In this document: in pieces, positions 31,898 through 39,413 of the stretch
Layout: the number at the start of each line of letters is the position of its first letter
Position numbering within the stretch: the first letter of the stretch is position 1
DNA from: an uncultured Acidobacteriota bacterium
Lineage (GTDB): Bacteria > Acidobacteriota > Vicinamibacteria > Vicinamibacterales > UBA2999
DNA: 39,413 nt
Direction: 5' to 3'
Assembly (NCBI GenBank): GCA_902826065.1
Contig: CADEDM010000025.1
Span: 1-39,413 of the forward strand
Made by a program: the position numbers and the translations under genes
The notes under the pieces: model-generated
The model's input: the letters and a program-made list of their open reading frames with translations, nothing else
Databases searched by the model: none
Told to the model about the DNA's origin: nothing

Positions 31898-32482
31898 ATG
31901 ATGCGTTTGCTACGACGACACGCGAAGATCGTTTTGATCTTCTGCGCCTTGGTGGTCATTGTGGCCGCGTGCGGTCCGAAGCCCGCCCCGGCGCCGCCGC
32001 CTCCGCCGCCGCCCGTGGCGCCGCCGCCACCACCCCCGCCTCCTCCGCCGCCCCCGCCGCCGCCGCCGCCGCCGGCGCCCGCGCCGCGGCCGCCGACGGA
32101 AGACGAGATCTGGGCGAAGAAGTCGGTGGCCGACCTCATGCGTGAGGGCGTGCTGGCCGACGTCTACTTCGACCTCGACGCGTATGGCGTGCGCGACGAC
32201 GCGCGTCCGATGCTGCAGAAGAACGCCGACTACCTGAAGCGCTGGCCGTCACTGCGCGTCACGGTCGAAGGCCACTGCGACGAGCGTGGCACGGCCGAGT
32301 ACAACCTGTCGCTCGGCGAGCGCCGCTCGAGCGCAGTGAAGGGCTACCTGGTGAGCCTGGGCGTGCCGGCCGACAGCATCCAGGTGATCAGCAAGGGCAA
32401 GGAGACGCCCTTCTGCACCGACAGCAACGAGCAGTGCTGGCAGCAGAACCGCCGCGGGCACTTCGTGATCACCGGCAAGTAG
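31898..32482 (+). CDS. pal: Peptidoglycan-associated lipoprotein (OmpA family)
   Basis: A 194-residue lipoprotein of the outer membrane that binds peptidoglycan and works with the Tol system. The signal peptide ends with lipobox VAAC (Cys25). Residues 26-65 form a proline-rich spacer with 18 consecutive prolines. The OmpA/Pal domain (about 90-194) has VYFDLDAYGVRDDARPML, VTVEGHCDERGTAEYNLSLGERRSSAVKGYL and CWQQNRRGHF. A strong Shine-Dalgarno (AGGAGA, 31889-31894) precedes ATG ATG; the first is used here, the second at 31901 is equally good. tolB or other tol genes are not adjacent, unlike the common arrangement. Confidence 0.94.
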   Translation: MMRLLRRHAKIVLIFCALVVIVAACGPKPAPAPPPPPPPVAPPPPPPPPPPPPPPPPPPAPAPRPPTEDEIWAKKSVADLMREGVLADVYFDLDAYGVRDDARPMLQKNADYLKRWPSLRVTVEGHCDERGTAEYNLSLGERRSSAVKGYLVSLGVPADSIQVISKGKETPFCTDSNEQCWQQNRRGHFVITGK

Positions 32483-32519
32483 CCGGCCGCGGCGTCACGG
32501 CCGCAGCACACTGAATGCG

Positions 32520-32553
32520 CGGGCCGGCCCTCCGGGGTCGGCCCGTTGTCTGT
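32520..32553. terminator. Terminator between pal and pyrF
   Basis: An 11-bp stem (CGGGCCGGCCC / GGGTCGGCCCG, one G-U pair) with loop TCCG spans 32520-32545, followed by TTGTCTGT. It sits between convergent pal and pyrF, so it may stop transcription from both sides. Confidence 0.65.
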
Positions 32554-32565
32554 ACTGCCGTCGGA

Positions 32566-33270
32566 TCAGCCCAGGTCGCCGGCGATCTGCTCGGCGGCGG
32601 CGCGCGGACTGCCGGCGCCGGTGATCGGACGGCCGATCACGAGGTAGGTCGCGCCGGCGGTCACGGCCTGAGCGGCGGTGAGCGTGCGCGCCTGATCGTC
32701 CTTGCCGACATCGGCGGCGGCGCGAATGCCCGGCGTGACGATGGCGAATGCCGGTCCGCACGCGGCGCGGATGGCGGCCGTCTCGAGCGGCGATGCGACG
32801 ACGCCGTCGAGCCCGGCGGTCTGCGCCAGCTTCGCCAGATGCACCACCTGATCCATCACCGGCCGCGACGTGCCGATCTCGGCGAGCGCGTCGTCGTCGA
32901 GGCTGGTGAGGACCGTGACGCCGATGACCAGCGGACGTGGACGTCCGAGCCTGGCGGCGGCGTTCGTGGCCGCCTCGGCGGCTGCGCGCATCATCTTGCT
33001 GCCGCCCGAGCAGTGCACGTTCACCATCCACGCGCCCGTCGCGACGGCCGACGACACCGCCCCGGCCACCGTGTTCGGGATGTCGTGGAACTTGAGGTCG
33101 AGGAACACGCGCTCGCCGCGGTCGGCCAGCGCCTTCACGAGCGACGGCCCGACCGCAGTGAACAGCTGCTTACCGACCTTGAATCCGCCGACGGCGCCGC
33201 GCAGATCGTCGGCGAGGGCGATGGCGCGGGCGGCGGAGTCGACGTCGAGGGCGACGAGAATCGGGTTCAT
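32566..33270 (-). CDS. pyrF: Orotidine 5'-phosphate decarboxylase
   Basis: A 234-residue enzyme that makes UMP from OMP in the last step of pyrimidine synthesis. [18 protein letters not shown] is the N-terminal strand, and [11 protein letters not shown] holds the catalytic Lys-Asp pair. VVASPLE, GIRA and YLVIGRPIT (phosphate site) follow in order. The length is normal for the class I (bacterial) form. The start overlaps the pyrD stop (33267-33270), so pyrK-pyrD-pyrF is one translationally coupled unit on this strand. Confidence 0.96.
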   Translation of the reverse strand: MNPILVALDVDSAARAIALADDLRGAVGGFKVGKQLFTAVGPSLVKALADRGERVFLDLKFHDIPNTVAGAVSSAVATGAWMVNVHCSGGSKMMRAAAEAATNAAARLGRPRPLVIGVTVLTSLDDDALAEIGTSRPVMDQVVHLAKLAQTAGLDGVVASPLETAAIRAACGPAFAIVTPGIRAAADVGKDDQARTLTAAQAVTAGATYLVIGRPITGAGSPRAAAEQIAGDLG

Positions 33271-34208
33271 GCGTGCGCCTTCGCCGGCGACGCCGTGTCG
33301 ACGGCGCCCACGATGTCGGCGAGCCGCGTGATCCCGTGACGCTGCATGTAGCTCTCGATGCCGTCGAGCAACTTGGGCCAGATGAACGGGTCGACGAAGT
33401 TGGCGGTGCCGACCTGCACCGCGTTGGCGCCGGCGAGCATGAACTCGATCACGTCACGCCAGTCCATGATGCCGCCCATGCCGATGATGGGAATCTTCAC
33501 TTCCTGCCGGCACTCCCAGACCATGCGGATCGCGATGGGCCGGATGGCCGGGCCGCTCAGCCCGCCCACCACGTTCGACAGCTTCGGCTTGCGCTGCTCG
33601 ACGTCGATGGCCATGGCCAGGAACGTGTTGACGAGCGAGATGGCGTCGGCCCCGGCGTCTTCCGCCGCGCGCGCGAACGAGGCCGGCGACGTCACGTTGG
33701 GCGTGAGCTTGGGGATGATGGGCAGCCGCGTCACCTTGCGGACCGCGCTCACCACGTTGAACGTGCCGTCGAGGCTGCACCCGAACTGGATGCCGCCCTC
33801 CTTGATGTTCGGGCACGAGATGTTGATCTCGATGGCGTCGACGCCCTCGGCGTCCGACAGCACCCGCGCCACCTCGACGTACTCGTCGAGGGTCGTGCCG
33901 CAGATGTTGACGATGTTGCGCGCCTTCCGCGCCCGCAGCTCCGGCAGCTTCTCGGCCACGAAGCGGTGCACGCCGATGCCTTGCAGGCCGATGGCGTTCA
34001 ACATGCCCGACGGCGTCTCGACGATCCGCTCCGGCTTGTGGCCCTGACGCTCGGCCAGGAACAGCCCCTTGCTGGCGACGCCGCCGAGCGTCGAGAGGTC
34101 GACGAGGTCCGCGTATTCGAGGCCGTAGCCGAAGCAGCCGCTCGCCGCGATGAGCGGATTCGGCATCTCCAGCGTGCCGATCTTCACGGAGAGATCCATC
34201 GTCGTCAT
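33267..34208 (-). CDS. pyrD: Dihydroorotate dehydrogenase, catalytic subunit (class 1B)
   Basis: A 313-residue FMN enzyme that oxidises dihydroorotate to orotate and passes electrons to Pyr[38 protein letters not shown] with the active-site Asn and Cys region (class 1B uses Cys as base), LTPNVT and [29 protein letters not shown] are typical. The start was taken at the ATG at 34208 because it overlaps the pyrK stop as ATGA (34205-34208); an internal ATG at 34199 is also possible. An open frame extends far upstream across pyrK but has no dehydrogenase similarity. Confidence 0.95.
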   Translation of the reverse strand: MTTMDLSVKIGTLEMPNPLIAASGCFGYGLEYADLVDLSTLGGVASKGLFLAERQGHKPERIVETPSGMLNAIGLQGIGVHRFVAEKLPELRARKARNIVNICGTTLDEYVEVARVLSDAEGVDAIEINISCPNIKEGGIQFGCSLDGTFNVVSAVRKVTRLPIIPKLTPNVTSPASFARAAEDAGADAISLVNTFLAMAIDVEQRKPKLSNVVGGLSGPAIRPIAIRMVWECRQEVKIPIIGMGGIMDWRDVIEFMLAGANAVQVGTANFVDPFIWPKLLDGIESYMQRHGITRLADIVGAVDTASPAKAHA

Positions 34209-35017
34209 TCCCAGGCCACCACGGCGCCGTCGAACACCGGCCCGCCGATGCACGACCGCACATAGCGCGTCTGGCCGTCGGCGTGCGTCACCGGCACGAC
34301 GCAGCTGTAGCAGCCGCCCAGGCCGCAGCCCATCGTGCGTTCCATCGAGACCTCGCTCGGCTGGCCGTACTGCATGGCCAGCTTCGCCACGGCCGCGAGC
34401 ATCGGCTCGGGCCCGCAGGCGTAGATCGACACCTGGTTCGGGCCGCTCAACTCCTTCAACGACGTCTCGAGCGGCGCCGTGACCCGGCCCTTCTCGCCGA
34501 TGCTGCCGTCTTCGGTGGAGAGCACGAGCTTCACGCCGAGGCGGTCGAAGAACTCGAGGTAGTAGAGCTCCTCGCCGGTGCGGGCGCCGTAGAAGAGCGT
34601 GGTCGGCACGTTCACCGCCACGAGCGCCTCGGCCAGCGTGGCGAAGGGCGCGAGGCCGACGCCGCCAGCGACCATCCAGGCATCGCCGCTCTCGGGCGGA
34701 TTGAAGGGCAGCCCCAGCGGCCCCAGGCACCAGATGGGATCGCCGGCGCCGAGGCCGTAGAGCAGGTTGGTGGTGCGGCCGGCGCGCTTGTTCAGGATGC
34801 TGATGGCGCGCACGGTGCCGAGGTCGTCACGCAGCACCTCGAAGACCGAGAACGGACGCCGCAGCATCGGCTCGCTCGTGTCCGTGGTCTTGACCATCAC
34901 GAACTGGCCGGGTTCGGTCAGCGCGCCGACTTCGGGCGCCGAGAAGGTGAGGACGTTGTAGTCGTGCGACAACCGGACGTTCGAGATCACGGTGGCGCGG
35001 ACGTCGACGGGAGGCAC
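34205..35017 (-). CDS. pyrK: Dihydroorotate dehydrogenase electron-transfer subunit
   Basis: A 270-residue ferredoxin-reductase-type subunit that passes electrons from PyrD to NAD. FAD is bound around RRPFSVFEV, NAD around MVAGGVGLAPFATLAEAL, and the C-terminal [2Fe-2S] cluster by CGLGGCYSC plus a distal Cys in RSCIGGPVF, giving CX4CX2C...C. GTG start. It is first in the pyrK-pyrD-pyrF unit and diverges from the TonB-dependent receptor gene. The pair identifies PyrD as the heterotetrameric class 1B form. Confidence 0.95.
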   Translation of the reverse strand: MPPVDVRATVISNVRLSHDYNVLTFSAPEVGALTEPGQFVMVKTTDTSEPMLRRPFSVFEVLRDDLGTVRAISILNKRAGRTTNLLYGLGAGDPIWCLGPLGLPFNPPESGDAWMVAGGVGLAPFATLAEALVAVNVPTTLFYGARTGEELYYLEFFDRLGVKLVLSTEDGSIGEKGRVTAPLETSLKELSGPNQVSIYACGPEPMLAAVAKLAMQYGQPSEVSMERTMGCGLGGCYSCVVPVTHADGQTRYVRSCIGGPVFDGAVVAWE

Positions 35018-35029
35018 GTTCGGATCTTA

Positions 35030-35063
35030 CTCGCGGCTGGGGGCTGGGGACTAGGGGCTGGGG
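35030..35063 (+). repeat. G-rich intergenic element with G-quadruplex motif
   Basis: Four G runs at 35039-35043, 35046-35049, 35054-35057 and 35060-35063 are separated by CT, ACTA and CT, a textbook G4 pattern with short loops on the plus strand. CTCGCGGCTGG (35030-35040) is shared with the intergenic repeat near 24199. It lies between pyrK and the TonB receptor gene, upstream of the receptor start. Confidence 0.6.
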
Positions 35064-35133
35064 CGTGCGCAGAACCTGGACCGCGGCTCGCGCGTCATAC
35101 TGGAGTGCTCGCCCGCGTGGTCGCGAGATCCGA

Positions 35134-37629
35134 ATGACGCCGATGGCTCGACTCGTGGTGCTCGCCCTCTGCCTCGTGCCGCTAAGCGCCGGCACAGCCG
35201 TCGCGCAGGCACCCGCGGTCTCGGCGGCCGACCGCACCATCGCCGGCGTCGTCGTCGACGCCGAGTCGCAGGCGCCGATCGTGGGTGCGGACGTGACCGC
35301 CGGCAGCGCGCGAGCCACCACGGACGCGAGCGGACGCTTCAACCTCCGGGTCCCGGCGGGGATCGTCGAGGTCGTCGTCACTGCGCCGGGGCATTTCCCG
35401 CTGGCCACCACCCTCGACGTCGCCGCCCGCGACGTCACGTCGGCGGAGCTGGCGCTCGCGCGCGACGCCGGGTTCGCGACCAGCGTCGCGGTCGTGGCGT
35501 CGGCGCCCACGGCGGCGCCCGCGGCCGAGACCGTCGCGCCGGTGCAGGTACTGCGCACGCCCGGCGCCCTCGACAACGTCTACCGCACGCTGCAGACGCT
35601 GCCCGGCGTGCAGGCCACCGAGGAGTTCGGCAGCCGCATCTCGGTGCGCGGCGGCTCGCCCGATCAGAACCTCACCATGATGGACGGCGTCGAGATCCAC
35701 GACCCCTACCGTCTGTTCGGGCTCACGAGCGCGTTCAACCCCGAGACGATCCAGCGGTTCGAGCTGGCCACGGGCGGCTTCAGCGTCAAGTACGGCGACC
35801 GCCTGTCGTCGCTGCTGGTGGTCGAGAACCGCGACGGCCGCACCGGGCAGGGCCTGAACGGATCGGCCTCGCTCAGCATCACCGACGCCAACGTCGTGCT
35901 CGAGGGCGGCCTGCCGAAGAACGCGCGCGGGTCGTGGCTCGTGACCGGTCGCCGCACCTACTACGACCTGATCGCCGCACGCCTCACCGACAACGACTTC
36001 CCGGGCTTCCAGGACCTGCAGGCCCGTGGCACGTGGGCGCCGTCGTCCGGCACACGCGTCACGCTCTTCAGCCTCACCAGCCGCCAGTCGGCGGCGCTCG
36101 AGATCGACGAGGACGACGCCCGCGGCGAGTTCCAGGACGACACCGACAACGACCTCGTGTGGGCGCGGCTGGACGCGACGCTCGGCACTCGCGGGCAGTC
36201 GCACACGATCGCCGGCTTCTCCGACACGCGCTCGACGTTCGGCGTCGACGCCGCGTTCCAGAACACGAGCCAACGCTCGAACATCCCCGGCGACGACGGC
36301 CTCAGCACCGCCAACGTCGTCTTCGAACGCGCGCTGGGCGTGCGCGACTACTCGGTGCGGCAGGAGCTGGCCTGGTCGGCGGGCGCGCACGTGGTGGAGA
36401 TCGGCGGCGAAGCGCACCGGCTCACGACGACGCAGCGCTTCGAGATCCGCGGCGATCGCAACCCCGCGGCCGCGAACGGATCGAGCGTGCAGGGCGGCGC
36501 CGGCCTGCCCGATCTGCTGGTGTCGCGGGCCCGGGCGTCGCGGGGCGGTGCCTGGTTGCAGGACACGTGGCAGGTCGCCTCGCCCGTCTCGCTGCAGGGC
36601 GGACTTCGCCTCGACCACGCCGGCATCACCGGCCGGAGCACGCTCTCGCCGCGACTGTCGGTCACGCTGGCGCCCGACGCGCGCACACGGCTGATCGCGG
36701 CGGCGGGCCGCTACGCCCAGAGCCCCGGCTACGAGAAGCAGGCGCAGAGCGACTACGTGCTCGACCTGACGAGCGTCAACCCGACGACCTTGCGCAGCGA
36801 GCGTGCGTGGCAGGCGTCGATGGGGGTCGAGCGCGAGCTCGGCGCCGGCGTGACCCTCAAGCTCGAGGGCTACCACAAGCGGTTCACCGACGTGCTCATC
36901 GGCCGGCTGGAGCCTGAGGCGGAGCGGCAGGCCCGGCTCGCGCGCTACGACTTCCCGGCGTCCCTGCGATCGGAACTTCCGGTCGAGCCGTTGATCACGA
37001 CCGTGCCCACCAACGCCGGCCGCGGCCGTTCGTACGGCGTCGACGTGTTCCTCAACCGGCCAGGGGGCGGACGTCTCACCGGATGGACCAGCTACACCTG
37101 GGGCCGCGCTTCGCGTGAAGCCTACGGCCGCGACTTCGCCTTCGAGTACGACCGCCGCCACGCGTTCACGATGGTGGCCTCGTTCGCGATGACGCCGCGG
37201 TGGGAGGTGGCCGCCACCACTCGCGTGGCGTCGGGTTTCCCGCGCACCGCACCCCTGGGGGTCCGGGTGGCGGGTCGCGAAGACACGACCGACGCCGACG
37301 GCGACGGCGTGACCGACGAGATCCTGCCGGCGCGCGACAGCCGGGGGCTGCTGGAATACGTCGTCGACTTCGGCGGCGTCGCCAATCTCAACAACGCCCG
37401 CCTGCCGATGTTCGCGCGCACCGACGCGCGGGTCACGTGGCGTCCGCGCGGCGCCGCCGGTCGCTGGGAGCTGTACGCCGAGGTGATCAACCTGCTCAAC
37501 CGGAAGAACGCCGGCGCGCTCGACCCCGAGCTCGAGTACGACCCGGCGTCCGATCGCCCGCGCATCGTCGAGCAGCGCGATCAGGCCATTCCGCGGCTGC
37601 CGACGATCGGCGTGCGCTTCCGCTTCTAG
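35134..37629 (+). CDS. TonB-dependent outer-membrane receptor with carboxypeptidase-regulatory N-domain
   Basis: An 831-residue outer-membrane protein. A signal peptide ends AGTAVAQA. Residues about 33-110 form a carboxypeptidase-regulatory-like domain (TIAGVVVDAESQAPIVGADVTAGSAR), residues about 150-260 the plug (LPGVQATEEFGSRISVRGGSPDQNLTMMDGVEIHDPYRLFG), and the rest a beta-barrel ending in the BAM-recognised aromatic strand TIGVRFRF. A calcium-type loop DADGDGVTDE occurs at about residues 722-731. No canonical TonB box is obvious. The ATG at 35134 fits the signal peptide (35143 is an alternative). Likely substrates are large, for example oligosaccharides or peptides; the family does not tell which. 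Confidence 0.93.
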   Translation: MTPMARLVVLALCLVPLSAGTAVAQAPAVSAADRTIAGVVVDAESQAPIVGADVTAGSARATTDASGRFNLRVPAGIVEVVVTAPGHFPLATTLDVAARDVTSAELALARDAGFATSVAVVASAPTAAPAAETVAPVQVLRTPGALDNVYRTLQTLPGVQATEEFGSRISVRGGSPDQNLTMMDGVEIHDPYRLFGLTSAFNPETIQRFELATGGFSVKYGDRLSSLLVVENRDGRTGQGLNGSASLSITDANVVLEGGLPKNARGSWLVTGRRTYYDLIAARLTDNDFPGFQDLQARGTWAPSSGTRVTLFSLTSRQSAALEIDEDDARGEFQDDTDNDLVWARLDATLGTRGQSHTIAGFSDTRSTFGVDAAFQNTSQRSNIPGDDGLSTANVVFERALGVRDYSVRQELAWSAGAHVVEIGGEAHRLTTTQRFEIRGDRNPAAANGSSVQGGAGLPDLLVSRARASRGGAWLQDTWQVASPVSLQGGLRLDHAGITGRSTLSPRLSVTLAPDARTRLIAAAGRYAQSPGYEKQAQSDYVLDLTSVNPTTLRSERAWQASMGVERELGAGVTLKLEGYHKRFTDVLIGRLEPEAERQARLARYDFPASLRSELPVEPLITTVPTNAGRGRSYGVDVFLNRPGGGRLTGWTSYTWGRASREAYGRDFAFEYDRRHAFTMVASFAMTPRWEVAATTRVASGFPRTAPLGVRVAGREDTTDADGDGVTDEILPARDSRGLLEYVVDFGGVANLNNARLPMFARTDARVTWRPRGAAGRWELYAEVINLLNRKNAGALDPELEYDPASDRPRIVEQRDQAIPRLPTIGVRFRF

Positions 37630-37650
37630 CGGCGGCGCCGCAGCCGCCGC
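37629..37650 (+). terminator. GC hairpin after the TonB receptor gene
   Basis: A perfect 8-bp stem GCGGCGGC / GCCGCCGC with loop GCCGCA starts at the last base of the receptor's stop codon. No T-run follows, so intrinsic termination is uncertain; it could instead protect the 3' end. Confidence 0.4.
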
Positions 37651-37661
37651 GCGAGATCGGT

Positions 37662-37667
37662 TCTAAT
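37662..37667 (+). promoter_or_regulatory. -10-like hexamer of membrane phosphodiesterase gene
   Basis: TCTAAT ends 7 nt before the GTG at 37675, predicting a leaderless message. No Shine-Dalgarno is present, and the -35 region (GC-rich hairpin) is poor. Confidence 0.4.
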
Positions 37668-37674
37668 CGGGAAC

Positions 37675-39413
37675 GTGCGGTACCTGCGCGTCCTCACGAA
37701 CTCGGCGATCGCCAGCGCGCTGCTCTCCGCCTACCTGACGATCGCGGCGCTGCACCTCAACCCGACCTACCCGGTCGGTGCGGCGGCGCCGCTGGCCGCG
37801 GCGTTCTTCCTGGCCTACGGCGCCAACGCCGTCGTCGTGTTCTACGCGCTGGTGGTGCTGCGCCAGGTCGCCGCGGTGCAGATGCTGTCGCCGGGCTGGC
37901 TCAGCGTCCGCGTGCTTGGCTGGATGTCGACGATCGCCGCCACGGTCGGCGCCGGCGTGTTGTGGCTGAACGCCACGGATTTCGCGCCGTATCTCGATGC
38001 CGATGCCGCGCGCCGCATCTCGCTCGCGGCCGTGGCGGTGGCCCTGTGTGCCGGCGTGTGCCTGATCGTGGCGGTCGCGAACGTGGGCCGGCGTGGTACC
38101 TGGCCCAGCGGCCTGCTGCTCGTGACCACGATGGCGCTGTCAGTGGTGGTCCCGTTGATGCTGCGGGCCACGCCGCCGCCGGCTGCGACGCCCTCTGCCG
38201 TGGCCCCGCCGGCGTCGAGCGTGCCGGCCCCGGTGCTCAGCCCCGAGCCGTCGGGGCGCGTGGTGCTGCTCGGTCTCGATGGCGCGTCGCTCGACCACAT
38301 CCGCCTGGCGGTCGCGGAAGGCCGCCTGCCGAACTTCGCCCGCGCCATGGACGCCGGCGCCGCCACGCATCTCGCCACGCTGCGTCCGACACAGGCCGAG
38401 CCGATCTGGACGACCGTGGCCACGGGACGCATGCCGCAGACGAGTGGCGTCCGCTCGGCAGCGCGCTACCGGTCGTGGCTGGGTGGCCCGTCGCTCGAGG
38501 TGCTGCCCGACTACGTCTTCGCGCAGGCGCTGGTGCGCTACGGCTTCCTGCACGCCGTGCCGCACACGCCGTCGTCGATGGCGTCGCCGGCCCTCTGGCG
38601 GATCCTGAGCGATAGGGGCTGGCGGGTCGGCGTCGTCGGCTTCCCGCTGACGCATCCGGCGCCGGCGTTGCGTGGCTACGTCGTCAGCGACGTCCTGCAT
38701 CGCGTCGACGAGGCGCGCTTCGCCCTCGACGGCGCCGCGGCGGTGTCACCGGCGGCGCTGTGGACCGCCGTGGCGGCGGCGCGGTCGGGCCCGCTGTCAC
38801 CCGATCCGCACGACGTGCTGGGACGCGCCGGGCCGCTGCCGCAGGGCCCCGACGCCGACGGCCGCGGCGACCCGTCGCCGGTGCAGGCCGACAGCCTGCA
38901 CTTGCGGCTCCTCGACGCGCTCGAAGCCGACCGCCCGTCACGACTCGTCGCGGTCCGCCTGCCGGGCCTGGACGCCGTGGGCCACTACTTCCTGCGCTAC
39001 GCCACCCCCTCGGAGTTCGGCGACGTCAGTGACGCCGAGCGCGAGGCCTTCGGCTCGTTGATCGACGCCTACTACGGCGTCATCGACGCGGCCATCGGAC
39101 GCGTCCTGGCGACGCTGGGCCCGGACGACCTCGTGCTGGTCGTCTCGAGCCACGGCATGGAGCCGCTGAGCCCGCTGAAGCGCGTGATGGAACGCTTCGT
39201 CGGCGATCCGCAGCTGAGCGGCACCCACGAGCGGGCGCCCGATGGCTTCGTGCTCGCCTTCGGCGCCGCGGTGCAACCGGGCGAGCCGGAGCGCGGATCC
39301 GTCGCGGACATCGCGCCGACGGTGCTGTACTTCCTGGGCCTGCCGATTGGCCGCGACATGGACGGCCGGGCCAGGACGGACCTCTTCCGCCCCGAGTTCA
39401 CCGGCTCGCGGCC
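37675..39413 (+). CDS. Membrane-anchored alkaline-phosphatase-superfamily phosphodiesterase, 3'-truncated
   Basis: 579 residues are visible; the gene runs off the window. Residues 1-170 hold about five membrane helices, then a Pro/Ala linker and a type I phosphodiesterase/nucleotide-pyrophosphatase domain. Metal and catalytic landmarks are D202 in GLDGAS, the nucleophile Thr246 or Thr247 in EPIWTTVATG, D433 and H437 in LDAVGHYF, and H518 in GTHERAPDG. The usual SDHG motif reads SSHG (S491-S492-H493), so the second metal-binding Asp is replaced by Ser. DIAPTVLYFLGLPIGRDMDGR near the end is typical of the family. The GTG start was chosen from the -10 spacing and the hydrophobic N-terminus. Confidence 0.85.
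   Translation, partial: MRYLRVLTNSAIASALLSAYLTIAALHLNPTYPVGAAAPLAAAFFLAYGANAVVVFYALVVLRQVAAVQMLSPGWLSVRVLGWMSTIAATVGAGVLWLNATDFAPYLDADAARRISLAAVAVALCAGVCLIVAVANVGRRGTWPSGLLLVTTMALSVVVPLMLRATPPPAATPSAVAPPASSVPAPVLSPEPSGRVVLLGLDGASLDHIRLAVAEGRLPNFARAMDAGAATHLATLRPTQAEPIWTTVATGRMPQTSGVRSAARYRSWLGGPSLEVLPDYVFAQALVRYGFLHAVPHTPSSMASPALWRILSDRGWRVGVVGFPLTHPAPALRGYVVSDVLHRVDEARFALDGAAAVSPAALWTAVAAARSGPLSPDPHDVLGRAGPLPQGPDADGRGDPSPVQADSLHLRLLDALEADRPSRLVAVRLPGLDAVGHYFLRYATPSEFGDVSDAEREAFGSLIDAYYGVIDAAIGRVLATLGPDDLVLVVSSHGMEPLSPLKRVMERFVGDPQLSGTHERAPDGFVLAFGAAVQPGEPERGSVADIAPTVLYFLGLPIGRDMDGRARTDLFRPEFTGSR

Noticed and set aside
34209-34730. Extension of pyrD upstream through pyrK
   Set aside because: The extension is Arg/Gly-rich shadow of pyrK; the pyrD start overlapping the pyrK stop is the normal arrangement.
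1-39413. tRNA or rRNA genes and mobile elements
   Set aside because: I looked for tRNA-like cloverleaf ends, rRNA sequence, transposase motifs and long terminal repeats in the gaps and saw none. A covariance-model scan would settle small RNAs.

Overview
The window is GC-rich (roughly 70% by eye), densely coded bacterial chromosome with very short gaps, many ATGA/GTGA overlaps and no RNA gene, insertion sequence or CRISPR array that I can see. Gene content suggests Acidobacteriota, probably a Vicinamibacteria-like lineage: bacterial microcompartment (BMC) genes, a TonB-dependent receptor with an N-terminal carboxypeptidase-regulatory domain, a gliding-type (GldA/F/G) ABC system with a DUF4340 partner, Tat and lipoprotein exports, and GT-C and alkaline-phosphatase-superfamily membrane proteins. 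This placement is inferred from family content, not from a marker gene.

Layout. 1-3408 (+): the 3' end of a BMC locus, with three tandem EutN/CcmL pentamer genes (the first cut by the window edge), a tiny Cys/His-rich protein that looks like a BMC cargo, a D-2-hydroxyacid dehydrogenase, endonuclease III and an exported cyclophilin, nearly all overlapping or abutting. 3401-6467: a DUF72 gene diverging from queE, then a minus-strand lipoprotein and a cNMP-like/GGDEF diguanylate cyclase. 6699-10815 (+): an exported Fn3 protein, a heparinase II/III-like lyase and phenylacetate-CoA ligase. 10848-13254 (+): a compact unit of queC, an AlaX-type tRNA editing gene and an aminoglycoside 2'-N-acetyltransferase AAC(2'). 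13274-15240: an SDR dehydrogenase (-) and a YeiH/UPF0324 transporter (+). 15259-21542 (-): an ABC ATPase, permease, GldG-like protein, DUF4340 protein and PBP4-type DacB. 21691-24749: a penicillin-acylase-family hydrolase and a small Tat-exported protein. 24828-27391 (+): an ArsR/SmtB repressor and a Zn/Cd P-type ATPase. 27415-32482: a REC-PilZ protein (-), then a LysW-like zinc ribbon with a polyacidic tail, LarE, a GT-C membrane protein and Pal (+). 32566-35017 (-): pyrK-pyrD-pyrF. 35134-39413 (+): a TonB receptor and a truncated membrane phosphodiesterase.

Themes. The BMC end contains the best candidate for something undescribed: an 88-residue protein with an encapsulation-peptide-like helix, a flexible linker and a CX2CX2CXC/His cluster, encoded between shell vertex genes and a 2-hydroxyacid dehydrogenase. 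queC-alaX-aac(2') groups tRNA modification, mischarged-tRNA clearance and an aminoglycoside-modifying enzyme. c-di-GMP making (GGDEF) and binding (PilZ) proteins both occur. Several transcription units begin with a -10-like hexamer only 6-7 nt before the start codon, suggesting leaderless mRNAs; at arsR this coincides with a zinc-type operator covering the start codon.
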